The notes: generated from the letters alone by a model not told the origin. Shown: positions 8,133 through 17,391, numbered from the stretch's first letter. The stretch: 64,000 bases of DNA from CAVVVS01 sp963751355 (GCA_963751355.1 CAVVVS010000055.1:7472-71471), one strand, 5' to 3'. A program made the numbers and translations.

Positions 8133-9653
8133 ATGAAACGTTATTATTTCTTTGCAATCATTTCTATTTTTGTTTTCAACTCTTGTAAAAAACAGGTTAC
8201 TGAGCCTGTAAACAAACAACTCAAATTATTGTTCCCCAACGGTGGTGAAACGTTGATGGTTGATAGCACTTATAACATTCAATGGAAGAGTCAAAATGTA
8301 GACAAATTAAATATTACATATTCCATAGATAATGGAGCAAAATGGAATACATTAGGTAGAAATGTTGACGCATCAGCCGGACATTTCTCATGGATAATAC
8401 CCGACAGTGTTTCAAAAGCAGGGTGTATCAAGATTTCATCTATTGACAGTTCAGTTCAAGATGAATCAGATAATAATTTTAACATCGATGTTGAATACCA
8501 TCTTAAGTTACTGTTTCCTAATGGCGGTGAAAAATTATATGCCGACAGTACGTATGATATAAAATGGCAAAGTAAAAATGTAGATAGTATAAATATTTTT
8601 TATTCGATAAACTCAGGGACAACTTGGCAAATTTTAGCTAAAGACATAAAAGCATCTAAAGAACATTACGCATGGACCGTCTCAGAAAATAATACTGATC
8701 ATGGATTGATAAAAATATTAACTCCAGATGATTCATATCAAGATAAATCTGATAATATTTTCACTATCACTAAAAATTATGTGCTTAAATTATTATTTCC
8801 TAACGGCGGTGAAACTTTGTATATTGATAGTACCTACAACATCAAATGGCAAAGTGAAAACATGGATAAGTTAAACATAACCTATTCCGTAGATAATGGA
8901 ACTAATTGGAAAACATTAGCTCAAAATATAAATGCCTCAAAGAATTTTTATTCATGGAGGATCCCCTTCGCTCCTACCAACAAGGGTTTGATTAAGATTT
9001 CTCAACAGAATATTTCAGTAGAAGACATTTCGGATGATAATTTCACCATAAAGTATACTCCTGGTTATATGCAAGATGTATCAAAATATTATCCTCTAAA
9101 AGTAGGAGATTTTTGGGTGTATAATTTTACATGGATTCCGCTTTACGATCCAAGCGTAAGTTATTTAATAAAAAAAGAAATCATTGATAAAAACATATCC
9201 AACGGGGAAACCTATTACCGGGTTAAAATAACTCCGATAATTAATGACTCCGATCAGATTGACAGCAATACATTTATTTATAAAAGTGACAACTGGCAAA
9301 GAATTGATACTTCTAACGGATGGATCAAAATCAAAGGATATTCTGGACATGGTGATATACCCTGGATCAATATTGCTTTAAAAGATGGGCAAACAATAAC
9401 TGGTGGTTCAGGAACCGGTTCTTATAAAATAGAAGTTCTAAGTGAAGAAGAGAATCAAGTACTGGGAATATCGACGAAAGTAAAAAAGTATAAAAAAGTT
9501 GATGCGTTCCAATCATATCTTTATGATCTTGCAAAAAACATCGGTTTAATAAAATACAGGCTAAATGGTGATGGTAATATAAGTTATGTATATACATTGA
9601 AAGGAGCCAAATTGGATAACGTGATTATCGGTGATACTACAACAACCGAATAA
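8133..9653 (+). CDS. lipoprotein with three tandem 94-residue Ig-like repeats
   Basis: 506 residues. The signal ends in a lipobox (FVFNSC, Cys18), so it should be a membrane lipoprotein. Residues 30-311 are three repeats of 94 residues each, starting LKLLFPNGGE at residues 30, 124 and 218. Each has DSTYxIxW, a YSxxxG core and a DxSDxxFxI end, resembling the Kre9/Knh1-type beta-sandwich modules of cell-surface proteins in this lineage. The C-terminal 190 residues begin YYPLKVGDFWVYNFTW and look like a separate beta-rich domain of unknown role. It is read against the direction of the flanking polysaccharide genes. GGGG stands ahead of the ATG. The function is not known; a surface adhesion or structural role is a guess. 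Confidence 0.75.
   Translation: MKRYYFFAIISIFVFNSCKKQVTEPVNKQLKLLFPNGGETLMVDSTYNIQWKSQNVDKLNITYSIDNGAKWNTLGRNVDASAGHFSWIIPDSVSKAGCIKISSIDSSVQDESDNNFNIDVEYHLKLLFPNGGEKLYADSTYDIKWQSKNVDSINIFYSINSGTTWQILAKDIKASKEHYAWTVSENNTDHGLIKILTPDDSYQDKSDNIFTITKNYVLKLLFPNGGETLYIDSTYNIKWQSENMDKLNITYSVDNGTNWKTLAQNINASKNFYSWRIPFAPTNKGLIKISQQNISVEDISDDNFTIKYTPGYMQDVSKYYPLKVGDFWVYNFTWIPLYDPSVSYLIKKEIIDKNISNGETYYRVKITPIINDSDQIDSNTFIYKSDNWQRIDTSNGWIKIKGYSGHGDIPWINIALKDGQTITGGSGTGSYKIEVLSEEENQVLGISTKVKKYKKVDAFQSYLYDLAKNIGLIKYRLNGDGNISYVYTLKGAKLDNVIIGDTTTTE
8220..9065 (+). repeat. three in-frame tandem repeats of 282 bp
   Basis: Coding repeats of exactly 282 bp begin at 8220, 8502 and 8784 within the lipoprotein gene. 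The first ten residues are LKLLFPNGGE in all three copies, while the middle differs, so the duplication is old and under selection on the protein. The fixed period suggests past slipped or unequal recombination. Confidence 0.85.
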
Positions 9654-9663
9654 TTTAATTTTC

Positions 9664-9689
9664 GGCTTATTAAAATTTTTAAATTAGCC
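9664..9689. terminator. bidirectional hairpin between convergent genes
   Basis: An imperfect palindrome, GGCTTATTAAA opposed to TTTAAATTAGCC, sits between the stops of the lipoprotein (plus) and the FkbM methyltransferase (minus), with A/T-runs on both sides. It would serve as terminator in either direction. Stem stability is modest because it is A/T-rich. Confidence 0.5.
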
Positions 9690-9699
9690 AGAGTTGAGC

Positions 9700-10494
9700 T
9701 TATCCTATTAAGTCTTTATAAAGTTTAATTTTTTCATCAGGTATTAAAATTCTATTATCACCTAAAGCTTTTTTATGACTAAGTTCCCGGTCGGTTTTTT
9801 CCAATATATTTCCTTCAATCAAAGTAAAAACAGTATAGCTATTATCATTGAAAAACTGAAATACTTCACGATTACAATATCCATGCTTTTCAAAGTTACC
9901 AACTTCTATAATTATAATAGGTCTCGCATTTTTAAGAACTTCTGTAGCACCTTTAAATACAAACAATTCATAACCTTCGACATCACATTTTATTAAAGAT
10001 GTGTGGATTATTTGAGGATAGTTTTCTATTAAGGAATCTAACTTTTTAAGCTGAATATTTACACTATTTTTTTCTTCAGGATTTGCATTTTTATCAATGA
10101 AACTTTTTCCTGTAAATCTCAAATTCTTGGAATCCTTTATCCTTAAAGGAACTATCTCATCTCTGTCGGAAAGCCCGAAAGGTATCAGAGTAACATTCTT
10201 CATTCTCATAAGTTTTATTGCTAATTCCGTAGCTTTAGCATAATACGGATCAGCTTCGAAAGCAAAGACATAGCCGGATGACGTTACTTGTTTATATATA
10301 TGAAAAGTCCAATCAGCACCGTTTGCACCAATATCAAGTGCAATATCTCCCTTTGAAAGAAACCGGTTTAATATTTTAATTTCGAATTCAAAATCCTTTC
10401 TTTTCTTCAGAAGATATATGAACCTAACCGCCTGAATGAATGAAGTTATCTTAACTCCCAAAAGCATTATTAATAGTGATTTTATACGCTGCAT
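9700..10494 (-). CDS. FkbM family SAM-dependent methyltransferase
   Basis: 264 residues. An N-terminal hydrophobic stretch is followed by the SAM-binding motif DIALDIGANGADWTFHIYKQ near residue 50, the acidic loop FAFEADP, and the FkbM-specific C-terminal motif IKCDVEGYELFVFKGA then IIIIEV. FkbM enzymes O-methylate sugars or polyketides, and in a locus like this the likely target is a sugar of the polysaccharide. It is the last gene of the wzz-wzy-wzx-GT2-FkbM run, 25 bp after the GT2. The substrate is inferred from context only. Confidence 0.87.
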   Translation of the reverse strand: MQRIKSLLIMLLGVKITSFIQAVRFIYLLKKRKDFEFEIKILNRFLSKGDIALDIGANGADWTFHIYKQVTSSGYVFAFEADPYYAKATELAIKLMRMKNVTLIPFGLSDRDEIVPLRIKDSKNLRFTGKSFIDKNANPEEKNSVNIQLKKLDSLIENYPQIIHTSLIKCDVEGYELFVFKGATEVLKNARPIIIIEVGNFEKHGYCNREVFQFFNDNSYTVFTLIEGNILEKTDRELSHKKALGDNRILIPDEKIKLYKDLIG

Positions 10495-10519
10495 GTAAGT
10501 TTAATTTTTATTTTATATT

Positions 10520-11455
10520 TCATTTAAAGTTATTTTTAGGATAAGCAAATAATGCTCTGAAATAGTAAAAGGATTTTAAGAAAGTTAGTGTATCAAACTT
10601 AAATATGCCCATAATAAAATAAATTGGTATTCGAAGCATGATTCCAAAATAATGGATCAAAATTGAAAGGAAAAATTTTATCCCTGAAAAATGTTTTTGG
10701 AAAAATTGAATCTTAGCTATATTTGCATTTTTAAATTTAAACCAATTATTTTTACTGGTAGTAGCACCGCCGATATGGATAATTGACGTAAAAGGATAAA
10801 ACAATATTTTAGCACCCACTTTTTTAGCTCTATAACATAAGTCGGTTTCTTCACCATAGAAAAAAAATCTTTGGTCAAATCCATCTAATTTCTTAACCAA
10901 ACTTGCAGTACATATTAAAAAAGCGCCTCTCATAAAATCTGCTTCTATAGGTTCTGTTATCTGTTTATAATGGAAATGAAATCGATTGAAAAGCTTGGAT
11001 TTCTTAAAAATTAAATAGAGGAAAAAATTTTCTCCGATCAAATTCCATAGATTGAAAAAATCAACTACGGATAATTGTTCGGAATTATCTTTATGGAACA
11101 ACTTACAACCTATTATGCATTCACCTAAATCATTTTTATTTATAAATTGAATAATCTTATTGATAGAATTTTCAAGAAAGATTGTATCGTTGTTTAAGAA
11201 TAAAATATAGCTTCCATTTGCATATTTCAGACCAATATTGTTTGCTTTCGAAAAGCCTTCATTTTTATCGTTTTTAACTAAGAATGTATTTTTGTATTTC
11301 CTCACGATTGTATCTACATTCCCCTGGGTTGAATTATTATCTACAATAATGATCTCATAATTTATCCCGGTTGTGAATAATTCTATCGAACTTAAACAAT
11401 CATCTAATAACTTATCGCCATTATAATTAACTATTATTATTGATACTAGAATCAT
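10520..11455 (-). CDS. GT2 family glycosyltransferase (rhamnosyltransferase-like)
   Basis: 311 residues. VSIIIVNYNGDKLLDDCLSS opens the GT-A domain; VDNNSTQGN, GFSKANNIG, LFLNNDT (metal site), MRGAFLICTASLV and GEETDLCYRAK follow in the order expected for WbbL-like enzymes. The last 70 residues are hydrophobic and could anchor it at the membrane. The start ATG at 11455 is 3 bp after the stop of the flippase gene, so translation is probably coupled. Sugar specificity is not known. Confidence 0.9.
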   Translation of the reverse strand: MILVSIIIVNYNGDKLLDDCLSSIELFTTGINYEIIIVDNNSTQGNVDTIVRKYKNTFLVKNDKNEGFSKANNIGLKYANGSYILFLNNDTIFLENSINKIIQFINKNDLGECIIGCKLFHKDNSEQLSVVDFFNLWNLIGENFFLYLIFKKSKLFNRFHFHYKQITEPIEADFMRGAFLICTASLVKKLDGFDQRFFFYGEETDLCYRAKKVGAKILFYPFTSIIHIGGATTSKNNWFKFKNANIAKIQFFQKHFSGIKFFLSILIHYFGIMLRIPIYFIMGIFKFDTLTFLKSFYYFRALFAYPKNNFK

Positions 11456-11458
11456 TAA

Positions 11459-12919
11459 TTATTTATAAAATTTCAAAAATTTTTCTGAATACTTTTCTTT
11501 ATTTAAAAGTCTTAATATAATGATAATTTCAGATTTTGAAAAATATTTTACTACAATCGTCAAAACCAATAATATTATTACTGAAAATACTATATAATAA
11601 ATTAAAGAAATTCCGGAAATTAGATAAATTGAAACGGGAAATACGGCAATCCATATAAATGAGTTAACTTTTAAAGACAGTTTTATATCTAAATGATTTA
11701 AATAGAAAAATAATAAGATAAATCCTGCAAAAGAAGATATTATTTTTGCAATAGAAGGTGCGACGAAAGAATAATGGGGTATCAAAATTAGTGTCAGAGT
11801 AGTATTTATAACAACCAATAATACAGCATAATAAAAATTAAACTTTTGCTTATTATAAGCAGTTAACAAATCCAGCGAGAAAAAATTGCTAAATAAAAAA
11901 ATTTGAGCTGATAATAATATTACAGATGGGACAACACTATCTAAATATGCAGTACCGAATAATAATTTTATTACGGCAGTGCACTTAAAAGTAAAAATAA
12001 CGGATATTGATACCGAAATCATAAATAATATTTTGTATACTATTGAAATTATCCTCCGGTTTGATTCGTTGTTGCTAACGATATTTTTAACTATCATTGG
12101 AAATATAGTGCTGACTATTGCCGACGGTATAATGCTTAAAGGCATGGTTATTCTAAGCGCGCTCCCATATATTCCTGCAGCATAAGTACCATCAAAATAC
12201 TTTAATAATATAACATCAAATTGCTGATATATTACCAACAAAATAACAAAACCAAATAAGGGTAATGACTCTTTCAATAACCATTTAATGTTTGAGTAAT
12301 CGATTTCAAATCTAAAATTATACCGTTTACAGATAATGTAAAATAGAATAATAAAACCGGGAATATTAGTAATTACATACCCGATTATAAAATATTCTAA
12401 TCCTCCTCCAACGACAGGCATAAGTAAAACCCAAATCAAGAAAAGGGAATTGTCCATTAGATTTAATATCATCGGGAAGTGCATACTAAGATTAACTTTG
12501 AAAGGCACGGATAAAAGGTCTCTAAAATTCTGAAATCTGGAAGAGAAAATAATGCCGAAAAGAAGAACATTCGTTAGAATAATTTCATTTTGAGCAAATC
12601 CGGCTAATATTGCTGAAAAATTATATAATATTAAAACACTTAGGAAGATTAAAAGCCTGATAAAAAGTGCCGTACTTAACAATTTTATTCTGCTGCTTTT
12701 AGAATATTCCCTAAATAAGATTGGTCCGATTCCGAAGTCAACAGCTTTTGAAAGTATACCTACAATAGCAATCAAATAACTAAATTCACCAAAGATCTTT
12801 ACCCCTAGAAACCTGGCAGCAAGTAATATCGAAATCAGATTTAATAACAGGCTGCCGGCTTGACCGAATGTGACCGAAAAGACATTTCGTAATATTTTAT
12901 GATAGGATGATTTTTGCAA
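11459..12919 (-). CDS. wzx: Wzx-type polysaccharide flippase
   Basis: 486 residues with about 12-14 hydrophobic segments and the MATE/MVF-like pattern of Wzx flippases: NVFSVTFGQAGSLLLNLISI at the N-terminus, then AARFLGVKIFGEFSYLIAI and YFIIGYVITNIPGFI. Such proteins move lipid-linked repeat units across the cytoplasmic membrane for Wzy polymerisation. The start is a TTG at 12919; no strong Shine-Dalgarno is visible. It lies 34 bp after the polymerase gene. The symbol follows position and fold; sequence identity among Wzx proteins is low. Confidence 0.85.
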   Translation of the reverse strand: MQKSSYHKILRNVFSVTFGQAGSLLLNLISILLAARFLGVKIFGEFSYLIAIVGILSKAVDFGIGPILFREYSKSSRIKLLSTALFIRLLIFLSVLILYNFSAILAGFAQNEIILTNVLLFGIIFSSRFQNFRDLLSVPFKVNLSMHFPMILNLMDNSLFLIWVLLMPVVGGGLEYFIIGYVITNIPGFIILFYIICKRYNFRFEIDYSNIKWLLKESLPLFGFVILLVIYQQFDVILLKYFDGTYAAGIYGSALRITMPLSIIPSAIVSTIFPMIVKNIVSNNESNRRIISIVYKILFMISVSISVIFTFKCTAVIKLLFGTAYLDSVVPSVILLSAQIFLFSNFFSLDLLTAYNKQKFNFYYAVLLVVINTTLTLILIPHYSFVAPSIAKIISSFAGFILLFFYLNHLDIKLSLKVNSFIWIAVFPVSIYLISGISLIYYIVFSVIILLVLTIVVKYFSKSEIIIILRLLNKEKYSEKFLKFYK

Positions 12920-12953
12920 ATTTCACAAAGTATAAATTAACATTTTGATTAAA

Positions 12954-14315
12954 TCATTTTTTTAGTGAAAGTCTTTCGTAATTCTTAAGGGCTAATTTTT
13001 CAATTAAAGGTATTGTAAATATTAGAATTGTGATGCCGATTGTCCAGATAGATACTCTAGTAATAATCACAAGAAACGAGAAAAAAATGATAACGTAAAA
13101 ATAAACCAACCAAAGTAAATAAAATGATTTTTTTTTCTCAAAAAATTTAAAGAAAAAAATAGTTGTTATAAATCCGATAAGAAATGGACCAACGAATAAA
13201 CCTGCAGCCCCAAAGTCCGCGTGTAATTCGCGTAAGTAAGTCCCAGTATTAGTCCACATTGGAATTCTGTAACCTCTTTGATAAGTATTTGGTTTTTTAA
13301 CCACGTCAAATTTTGACAAAACACTATATACAGTTAAAAAAGTATTTTGACCGAATTTAGCATGTTCTTCATCTAACAATAAATACTTATTTAATACACC
13401 AATATCTGAGCTTAAATAAAGATAAAGAGAAGGTGTGATAAGATAATTTCCCTTTAATTTAGTTAATTGATGTGATTCACCAGCAAAGGATTCATAAGTT
13501 CCTCGTATATTTCTTACTATACTAGCACCAACTATAGATAGCGTTAGGATAAAAAGTATAGCTATAATAAATCCCTTATTCGTTTTTTGGTATTCTTTTT
13601 CAACTCCGTAGTAGAAAACATATCTAGAGAAAACAAATGTTATTATAAAAACTAACATTGAAAATAATATCCCTGCTCTACCCACATTTGCTAATTCTTT
13701 TAAAATGACAGCAATAAACGGAAATATTCCAACAAAAGTTATTTTATTTTTGTGGGCAGAATAAATTGCAGATAAAAATACTGCAGAATATGCAAAAACA
13801 TGAAGATAAGGAATCACCCCTTTTAGTTCGCCGTTAACTCTCATACGATAAATAATATTAGCATTTATAATAATTCCAGCTAAACTACCAAACATTTTAA
13901 AGAGAACATACCAATGTTGTAATGCAGCGCCTAATCCGATTATCCCCATTATTATTATAGAATATTTAAGAATCTTTCCATCATCTTTTACTAAATTAAA
14001 TAATACACCTTTCTCATTTTTTAAGTGGTTTTTTAAATAAATTAGTTCCTTTTCTCGTCCAAACGTATTATGTGCAACAGTATAAAGTAAAATTCCAAGA
14101 ATATATGTTAATGTTGAAAGTATTATAACTATCCAGGTTTCAGTTCCTAATTCATAATAGCTTAGGAGTTTCATTTCATAAAGAAATATCATGCCCCCCC
14201 AAATTACCGAATAGATTGTTAAATGGTTAAACCATCTCTTCAACAAAAATCTTCCAAGGATACTTAAAGTTACTGTTATGATAAGTATAATAAAAAAAAC
14301 CATACTTTTATTCAC
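12954..14315 (-). CDS. wzy: Wzy-like O-antigen/oligosaccharide polymerase
   Basis: 453 residues, about 11-12 membrane segments, with a long loop near residues 255-370 that holds RNIRGTYESFAG, the kind of basic periplasmic loop typical of Wzy polymerases; ADFGAAGLFVGP lies near residue 380. Wzy joins undecaprenyl-linked repeat units at the periplasmic face. The call relies on topology, length and position between the Wzz-like and Wzx genes, as Wzy proteins share little sequence. The start overlaps the end of the Wzz-like gene by 8 bp, suggesting coupled translation. Confidence 0.78.
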   Translation of the reverse strand: MNKSMVFFIILIITVTLSILGRFLLKRWFNHLTIYSVIWGGMIFLYEMKLLSYYELGTETWIVIILSTLTYILGILLYTVAHNTFGREKELIYLKNHLKNEKGVLFNLVKDDGKILKYSIIIMGIIGLGAALQHWYVLFKMFGSLAGIIINANIIYRMRVNGELKGVIPYLHVFAYSAVFLSAIYSAHKNKITFVGIFPFIAVILKELANVGRAGILFSMLVFIITFVFSRYVFYYGVEKEYQKTNKGFIIAILFILTLSIVGASIVRNIRGTYESFAGESHQLTKLKGNYLITPSLYLYLSSDIGVLNKYLLLDEEHAKFGQNTFLTVYSVLSKFDVVKKPNTYQRGYRIPMWTNTGTYLRELHADFGAAGLFVGPFLIGFITTIFFFKFFEKKKSFYLLWLVYFYVIIFFSFLVIITRVSIWTIGITILIFTIPLIEKLALKNYERLSLKK

Positions 14316-15528
14316 TTAATTTAAAAATGTTCGTTAATTTTTTATAAAAGTTGGTTTCCTTTCTTTCGAGTGGATTTTTAAAATTTTCCCTCTTATATAC
14401 TATTTCTCCACGAAATGCAATTAACATAAACATTATAAATAACGGGAATGTTATTCCGAGAATAATGAACGCTTTCTTAGGCCTATATTTTAGATTCGGT
14501 GGAACGGCTTTATCTAGGACCATGATTGTAGGTATATTATTCTGTTCCGTAACTTTGGCTTGTTCAGAAAGTGGTAATATAACTTCCATTATTTTGGTTT
14601 GAATCTTTAAATCTCTATAATACTTATAATACTTTAAAAGTAAATCAGGTGCTTTTTTAAAAGGTATGAGGAAATTTGATTGATTTGTTATTGAAGGCGA
14701 ATTTTTTAATGATGCAATTTTTTTCTTAAAAAAGTCGACTTGTGCCAACGCCGATTTGTACAGGGGAGAGTTATCTCCGTATTGTTTTTGTAATAACTCA
14801 CTAGTTAATTCTTTTTTTACAAGTTCAGCTTCTAATTCAGCTGCTGCTTTAAAACCAGCGTCCAATTGATCAGGTACTACAAGAACCCCATATTTTTTCT
14901 GAAAATTGTACAGACTGTCTTCGGCAGACTTTAAATCTCTCTGATTTTTGTTATATCTTTTTTCAATAAATATTCTATTATTTTTTGCTTGTTCAGTATT
15001 AAGGGCGATATTAATACTATCCATTATGGTTGTAAAATAATTAGCAATTTCAGCACTCTCTTTAGGATCCTTATTAATTACCGAAATCTCGATCATGCCA
15101 AATTCATTCTGGTCAAACGATATATCCCCCCGGAAAGCTTTCAAAGTTTTATCCATATTTGAATCTTTTATACCATAATAATTTATCAAGTTGAATTTTT
15201 GGATTACATCTGTTAATGCAGTTCTACTATTCAAAATACCTAGAAGTACATCCATAGAACCTGAAGTTCCCCCCAATAATTTAGAGCCTAGAGAAACTAT
15301 GGATGAATTATCACTTAATAAACTAGCAAACCCGCCAAGATTATTGGAATTTTGAGGTGGTATTGTTACAACCGCTGTTGCTTTATACGTTTTAGGAATT
15401 AAGAAAGCAAATACAGTAGATATAATAGCTACTATAAATGTATTTATTATTATGAATTTTTTCCATTTATAAATTACATAAATATAATCCATAAAAGATT
15501 TGAGTGAAGATGTGTCTTTTTGATCCAT
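14308..15528 (-). CDS. Wzz-like chain-length determinant protein
   Basis: 406 residues. It has a cytoplasmic N-terminus, a first membrane helix near residues 33-50 (FIIINTFIVAIISTVFAFLI), then PKTYKATAVVTIPP, the start of the Wzz domain. A long helical, coiled-coil-prone periplasmic part covers about 180-310. A second membrane helix near 352-370 is preceded by the proline-rich KAVPPNLKYRPKK motif typical of Wzz proteins. There is no tyrosine-kinase domain, so it is the co-polymerase type only. It sets glycan length together with the polymerase encoded next. It is the first gene of the run, with 266 bp upstream before the insertion sequence. Confidence 0.9.
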   Translation of the reverse strand: MDQKDTSSLKSFMDYIYVIYKWKKFIIINTFIVAIISTVFAFLIPKTYKATAVVTIPPQNSNNLGGFASLLSDNSSIVSLGSKLLGGTSGSMDVLLGILNSRTALTDVIQKFNLINYYGIKDSNMDKTLKAFRGDISFDQNEFGMIEISVINKDPKESAEIANYFTTIMDSINIALNTEQAKNNRIFIEKRYNKNQRDLKSAEDSLYNFQKKYGVLVVPDQLDAGFKAAAELEAELVKKELTSELLQKQYGDNSPLYKSALAQVDFFKKKIASLKNSPSITNQSNFLIPFKKAPDLLLKYYKYYRDLKIQTKIMEVILPLSEQAKVTEQNNIPTIMVLDKAVPPNLKYRPKKAFIILGITFPLFIMFMLIAFRGEIVYKRENFKNPLERKETNFYKKLTNIFKLSE

Positions 15529-15786
15529 ATTTATACTCTATTAGTAAAGGATAAATTTTCTAAATTTTTAATTATCTTACAAACTTAATACATTTATAAC
15601 TGTTATTTCAATACTAATTTTTAAATATCCTAGCTATTTATTCACATATTCAAATGAGATATGGGGGTTGAAATGCGAATTGTTAAAAATATAAATCTAA
15701 ATTGAAAAATATTGCTTTTGAAAGATATATGACAAAATAAGTTTTAATAAATATTCTTGGGAGAGATAATTATTATTCTAAACAAA

Positions 15787-16756
15787 TTATTTTATAATCC
15801 GTTGTGTGAATTGAGTGAGGGCATATTTAATATTATTTAGATTTCTATTTGTTATAAATCTGTTTATAAATTGTAAGAAAGTAAGAACTATAATCTTGCT
15901 AAGATTTCTGGTTCTAAATCCATCAAAAGACTTAGCATAGTTTCGGCGAATCATAAATTGATCACAAAGTTGAGAAAATAGAGTTTCAATTCTCTTTATA
16001 GACTTTCTCAATGTATAAGGTTGCTTTTTATATTTGTCTTGATTAAAACGTAAAGGTGTTTTGAATATAATGTTTTCCGAATGGAATAAATCAATTTCAA
16101 TTTCTTCAGAGACATCACCCTTATCACCAAGTAGAAAAGCATTATTTATTTTCTGTTTTACATCCGGTAGATAATTTACATCGCGAACAGAAGCTTTTAT
16201 TAAATCATACGAAGTAAAGACTCTGTTGATAGTCTAAAGCCATGAAGTTTGTAGCCATAAAAATAAGTTCTTTGAGAAGCGCGGTAACCTTTATCCGGTA
16301 AAATTTCAAAGTCTTCATGACATATTTTAGCTCTTGAGGCTCTTGATAGTTTACAGTCTTCCGGTGGCATAGAATCAATGATATAAATTTTTTCTGAATT
16401 GATTATTTTGTCTGAAAGAATTTCTCTTAGTCTTTCTGTTTGCAAAGAGAGTCTGCGACGCCTTATACTATATTTACTTCTGGTAATTAAATTTGGAATT
16501 TTTTTTTATACTCAGTATTTAATTTCATAAATAGATTATTCTCACTATAGATAGATAAAGCTTCACTGGTAAGAAAAAGAGCAATGACTTGAATATTAGA
16601 AAACTTAGGACGTCTACCAACTTTTGGGAAGTTTCCGTTTTTATCTACAGTATCTTTTAGTAAATTATTGATATTCATACAAAATCTATCGAATGTTTTT
16701 TTTAATGTTGCGCATTGAAAGCTACTATTTGTTGTTATGATTGATTTTACATCCAT
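15787..16756 (-). pseudogene. IS982 transposase split over three frames
   Basis: The N-terminal segment (ATG at 16756 or 16678) carries VGRRPKFSNIQVIALFLTSE and ends after an A9 run at 16507-16499. The middle, in a second frame, reads YSIRRRRLSLQTERLREIL, then IIDSMP with the first catalytic Asp and GYKLHG. Near 16232-16236 the frame shifts again to VFTSYDLIKASVRDVNYLPD, then LLGDKGD (second Asp) and KSIKRIETLFSQL (catalytic Glu), ending at 15787. The DDE triad is thus intact in the combined reading of about 300 residues, but not in one frame. The A9 run could allow slippage, yet the second break has no such run, so the copy is probably dead. Confidence 0.82.
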
Positions 16757-16818
16757 CTTTAAACAACTTTTAGGCCTACTTCTTTGCACAACTTTATTTT
16801 ATTTCCAACAACGGATTA
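15795..16818 (-). mobile_element. IS982-family insertion sequence with intact ends
   Basis: An element of 1024 bp bounded by 11-bp perfect inverted repeats, TAATCCGTTGT at 15795-15805 and its reverse complement at 16808-16818. ATTTTA flanks it on both sides (15789-15794 and 16819-16824), a plausible 6-bp target duplication, although the flanks are A/T-rich. The size fits the IS982 family. The transposase is on the minus strand and is frameshifted. It sits just upstream of the polysaccharide run, so it may have affected that promoter. Confidence 0.85.
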
Positions 16819-16953
16819 ATTTTATATTATTATTATCAAATTCCATTTTCAATGGAAGCTTTATATTAAAATTTAGAATTAATTCCACACCTCTTGATTT
16901 TTTCACAAATTCCTGTATCTTTGAACACAAAAAAGGATTATCTTTATTACAGA

Positions 16954-17003
16954 TTTGCTACTTTAAGTAAGTTTTATTTATTTTTTATTACCAGAGTAGC
17001 AAA
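16954..17003 (+). promoter_or_regulatory. candidate attenuator: alternative upstream stem
   Basis: TTTGCTACT at 16954-16962 is perfectly complementary to AGTAGCAAA at 16995-17003. A second pairing, CCAGAG at 16991-16996 with CTCTGG at 17025-17030, shares bases with it and with the terminator that follows. Mutually exclusive stems ahead of a terminator and a small ORF are the layout of a riboswitch or attenuator. No known riboswitch class was recognised, and the A/T-rich setting makes chance pairing possible. Confidence 0.35.
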
Positions 17004-17008
17004 GTATG

Positions 17009-17040
17009 CCGATTTAGGGAATTTCTCTGGTCGGTTTTTT
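17009..17040 (+). terminator. intrinsic terminator in the leader
   Basis: CCGA pairs with TCGG and, inside it, AGGGA pairs with TCTCT (one G-U), closed by a three-base loop and followed directly by TTTTTT. The hairpin ends about 100 bp before the start of the small ORF, so it would stop transcripts entering that gene unless relieved. Confidence 0.6.
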
Positions 17041-17142
17041 GTTATTATTATGAAACTTTTTTGTAAAGGAGTGAGTATATATTAAACATTTGTTACGATT
17101 TACATAGGTAATTGAAACTCAATAACAATGAAAGGTACCGCG

Positions 17143-17391
17143 ATGAAGACCATAAAAGCTAAAATCGATAATCCTTTATCTGATCTTATAAGTGATGATA
17201 TATATGAACTTTTAAACTCCCAGGGGTTGATCGACGAAAAATCGGTTAGAGATTATCAAATCCGGAAGAAATTTAAACAACTACGAGCAAATAAAGTTAG
17301 TGCCGGGGACGCAATAGACTCCATCAGGGAAGAATATCCCTATTTGCAGTTCGATACGATCAGAAAAATTGTTTACCAAATAAGCAAATAA
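17143..17391 (+). CDS. small hypothetical protein, possibly helical DNA-binding
   Basis: 82 residues from the ATG at 17143, starting MKTIKAKIDNPLSDLISDDI. An ATG 15 bp upstream is in frame, but the purine-rich site AAAGG is placed for the downstream one. The protein is charged and helical, with no membrane segment; the C-terminal part VSAGDAIDSIREEYPYLQFD then TIRKIVYQ has the spacing of a helix-turn-helix, so a small regulator is possible. I do not recognise the family. It is preceded by an attenuator-like leader and followed by a strong terminator, so it is probably a single-gene unit. Confidence 0.6.
   Translation: MKTIKAKIDNPLSDLISDDIYELLNSQGLIDEKSVRDYQIRKKFKQLRANKVSAGDAIDSIREEYPYLQFDTIRKIVYQISK

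Larger units (their letters stand above)
16819..17142 (+). other. leader region before the small ORF
   Basis: About 320 bp without a protein gene. It contains two overlapping inverted repeats and a terminator-like hairpin (16954-17040), described separately. The rest is A/T-rich with no recognisable remnant. Confidence 0.5.

Noticed and set aside
15529..15794. Possible gene or regulatory RNA between the Wzz-like gene and the IS element
   Set aside because: Only A/T-rich sequence; no open frame over 40 codons with a ribosome site and no G/C-rich hairpin. It probably carries the polysaccharide promoter, but I could not place it.
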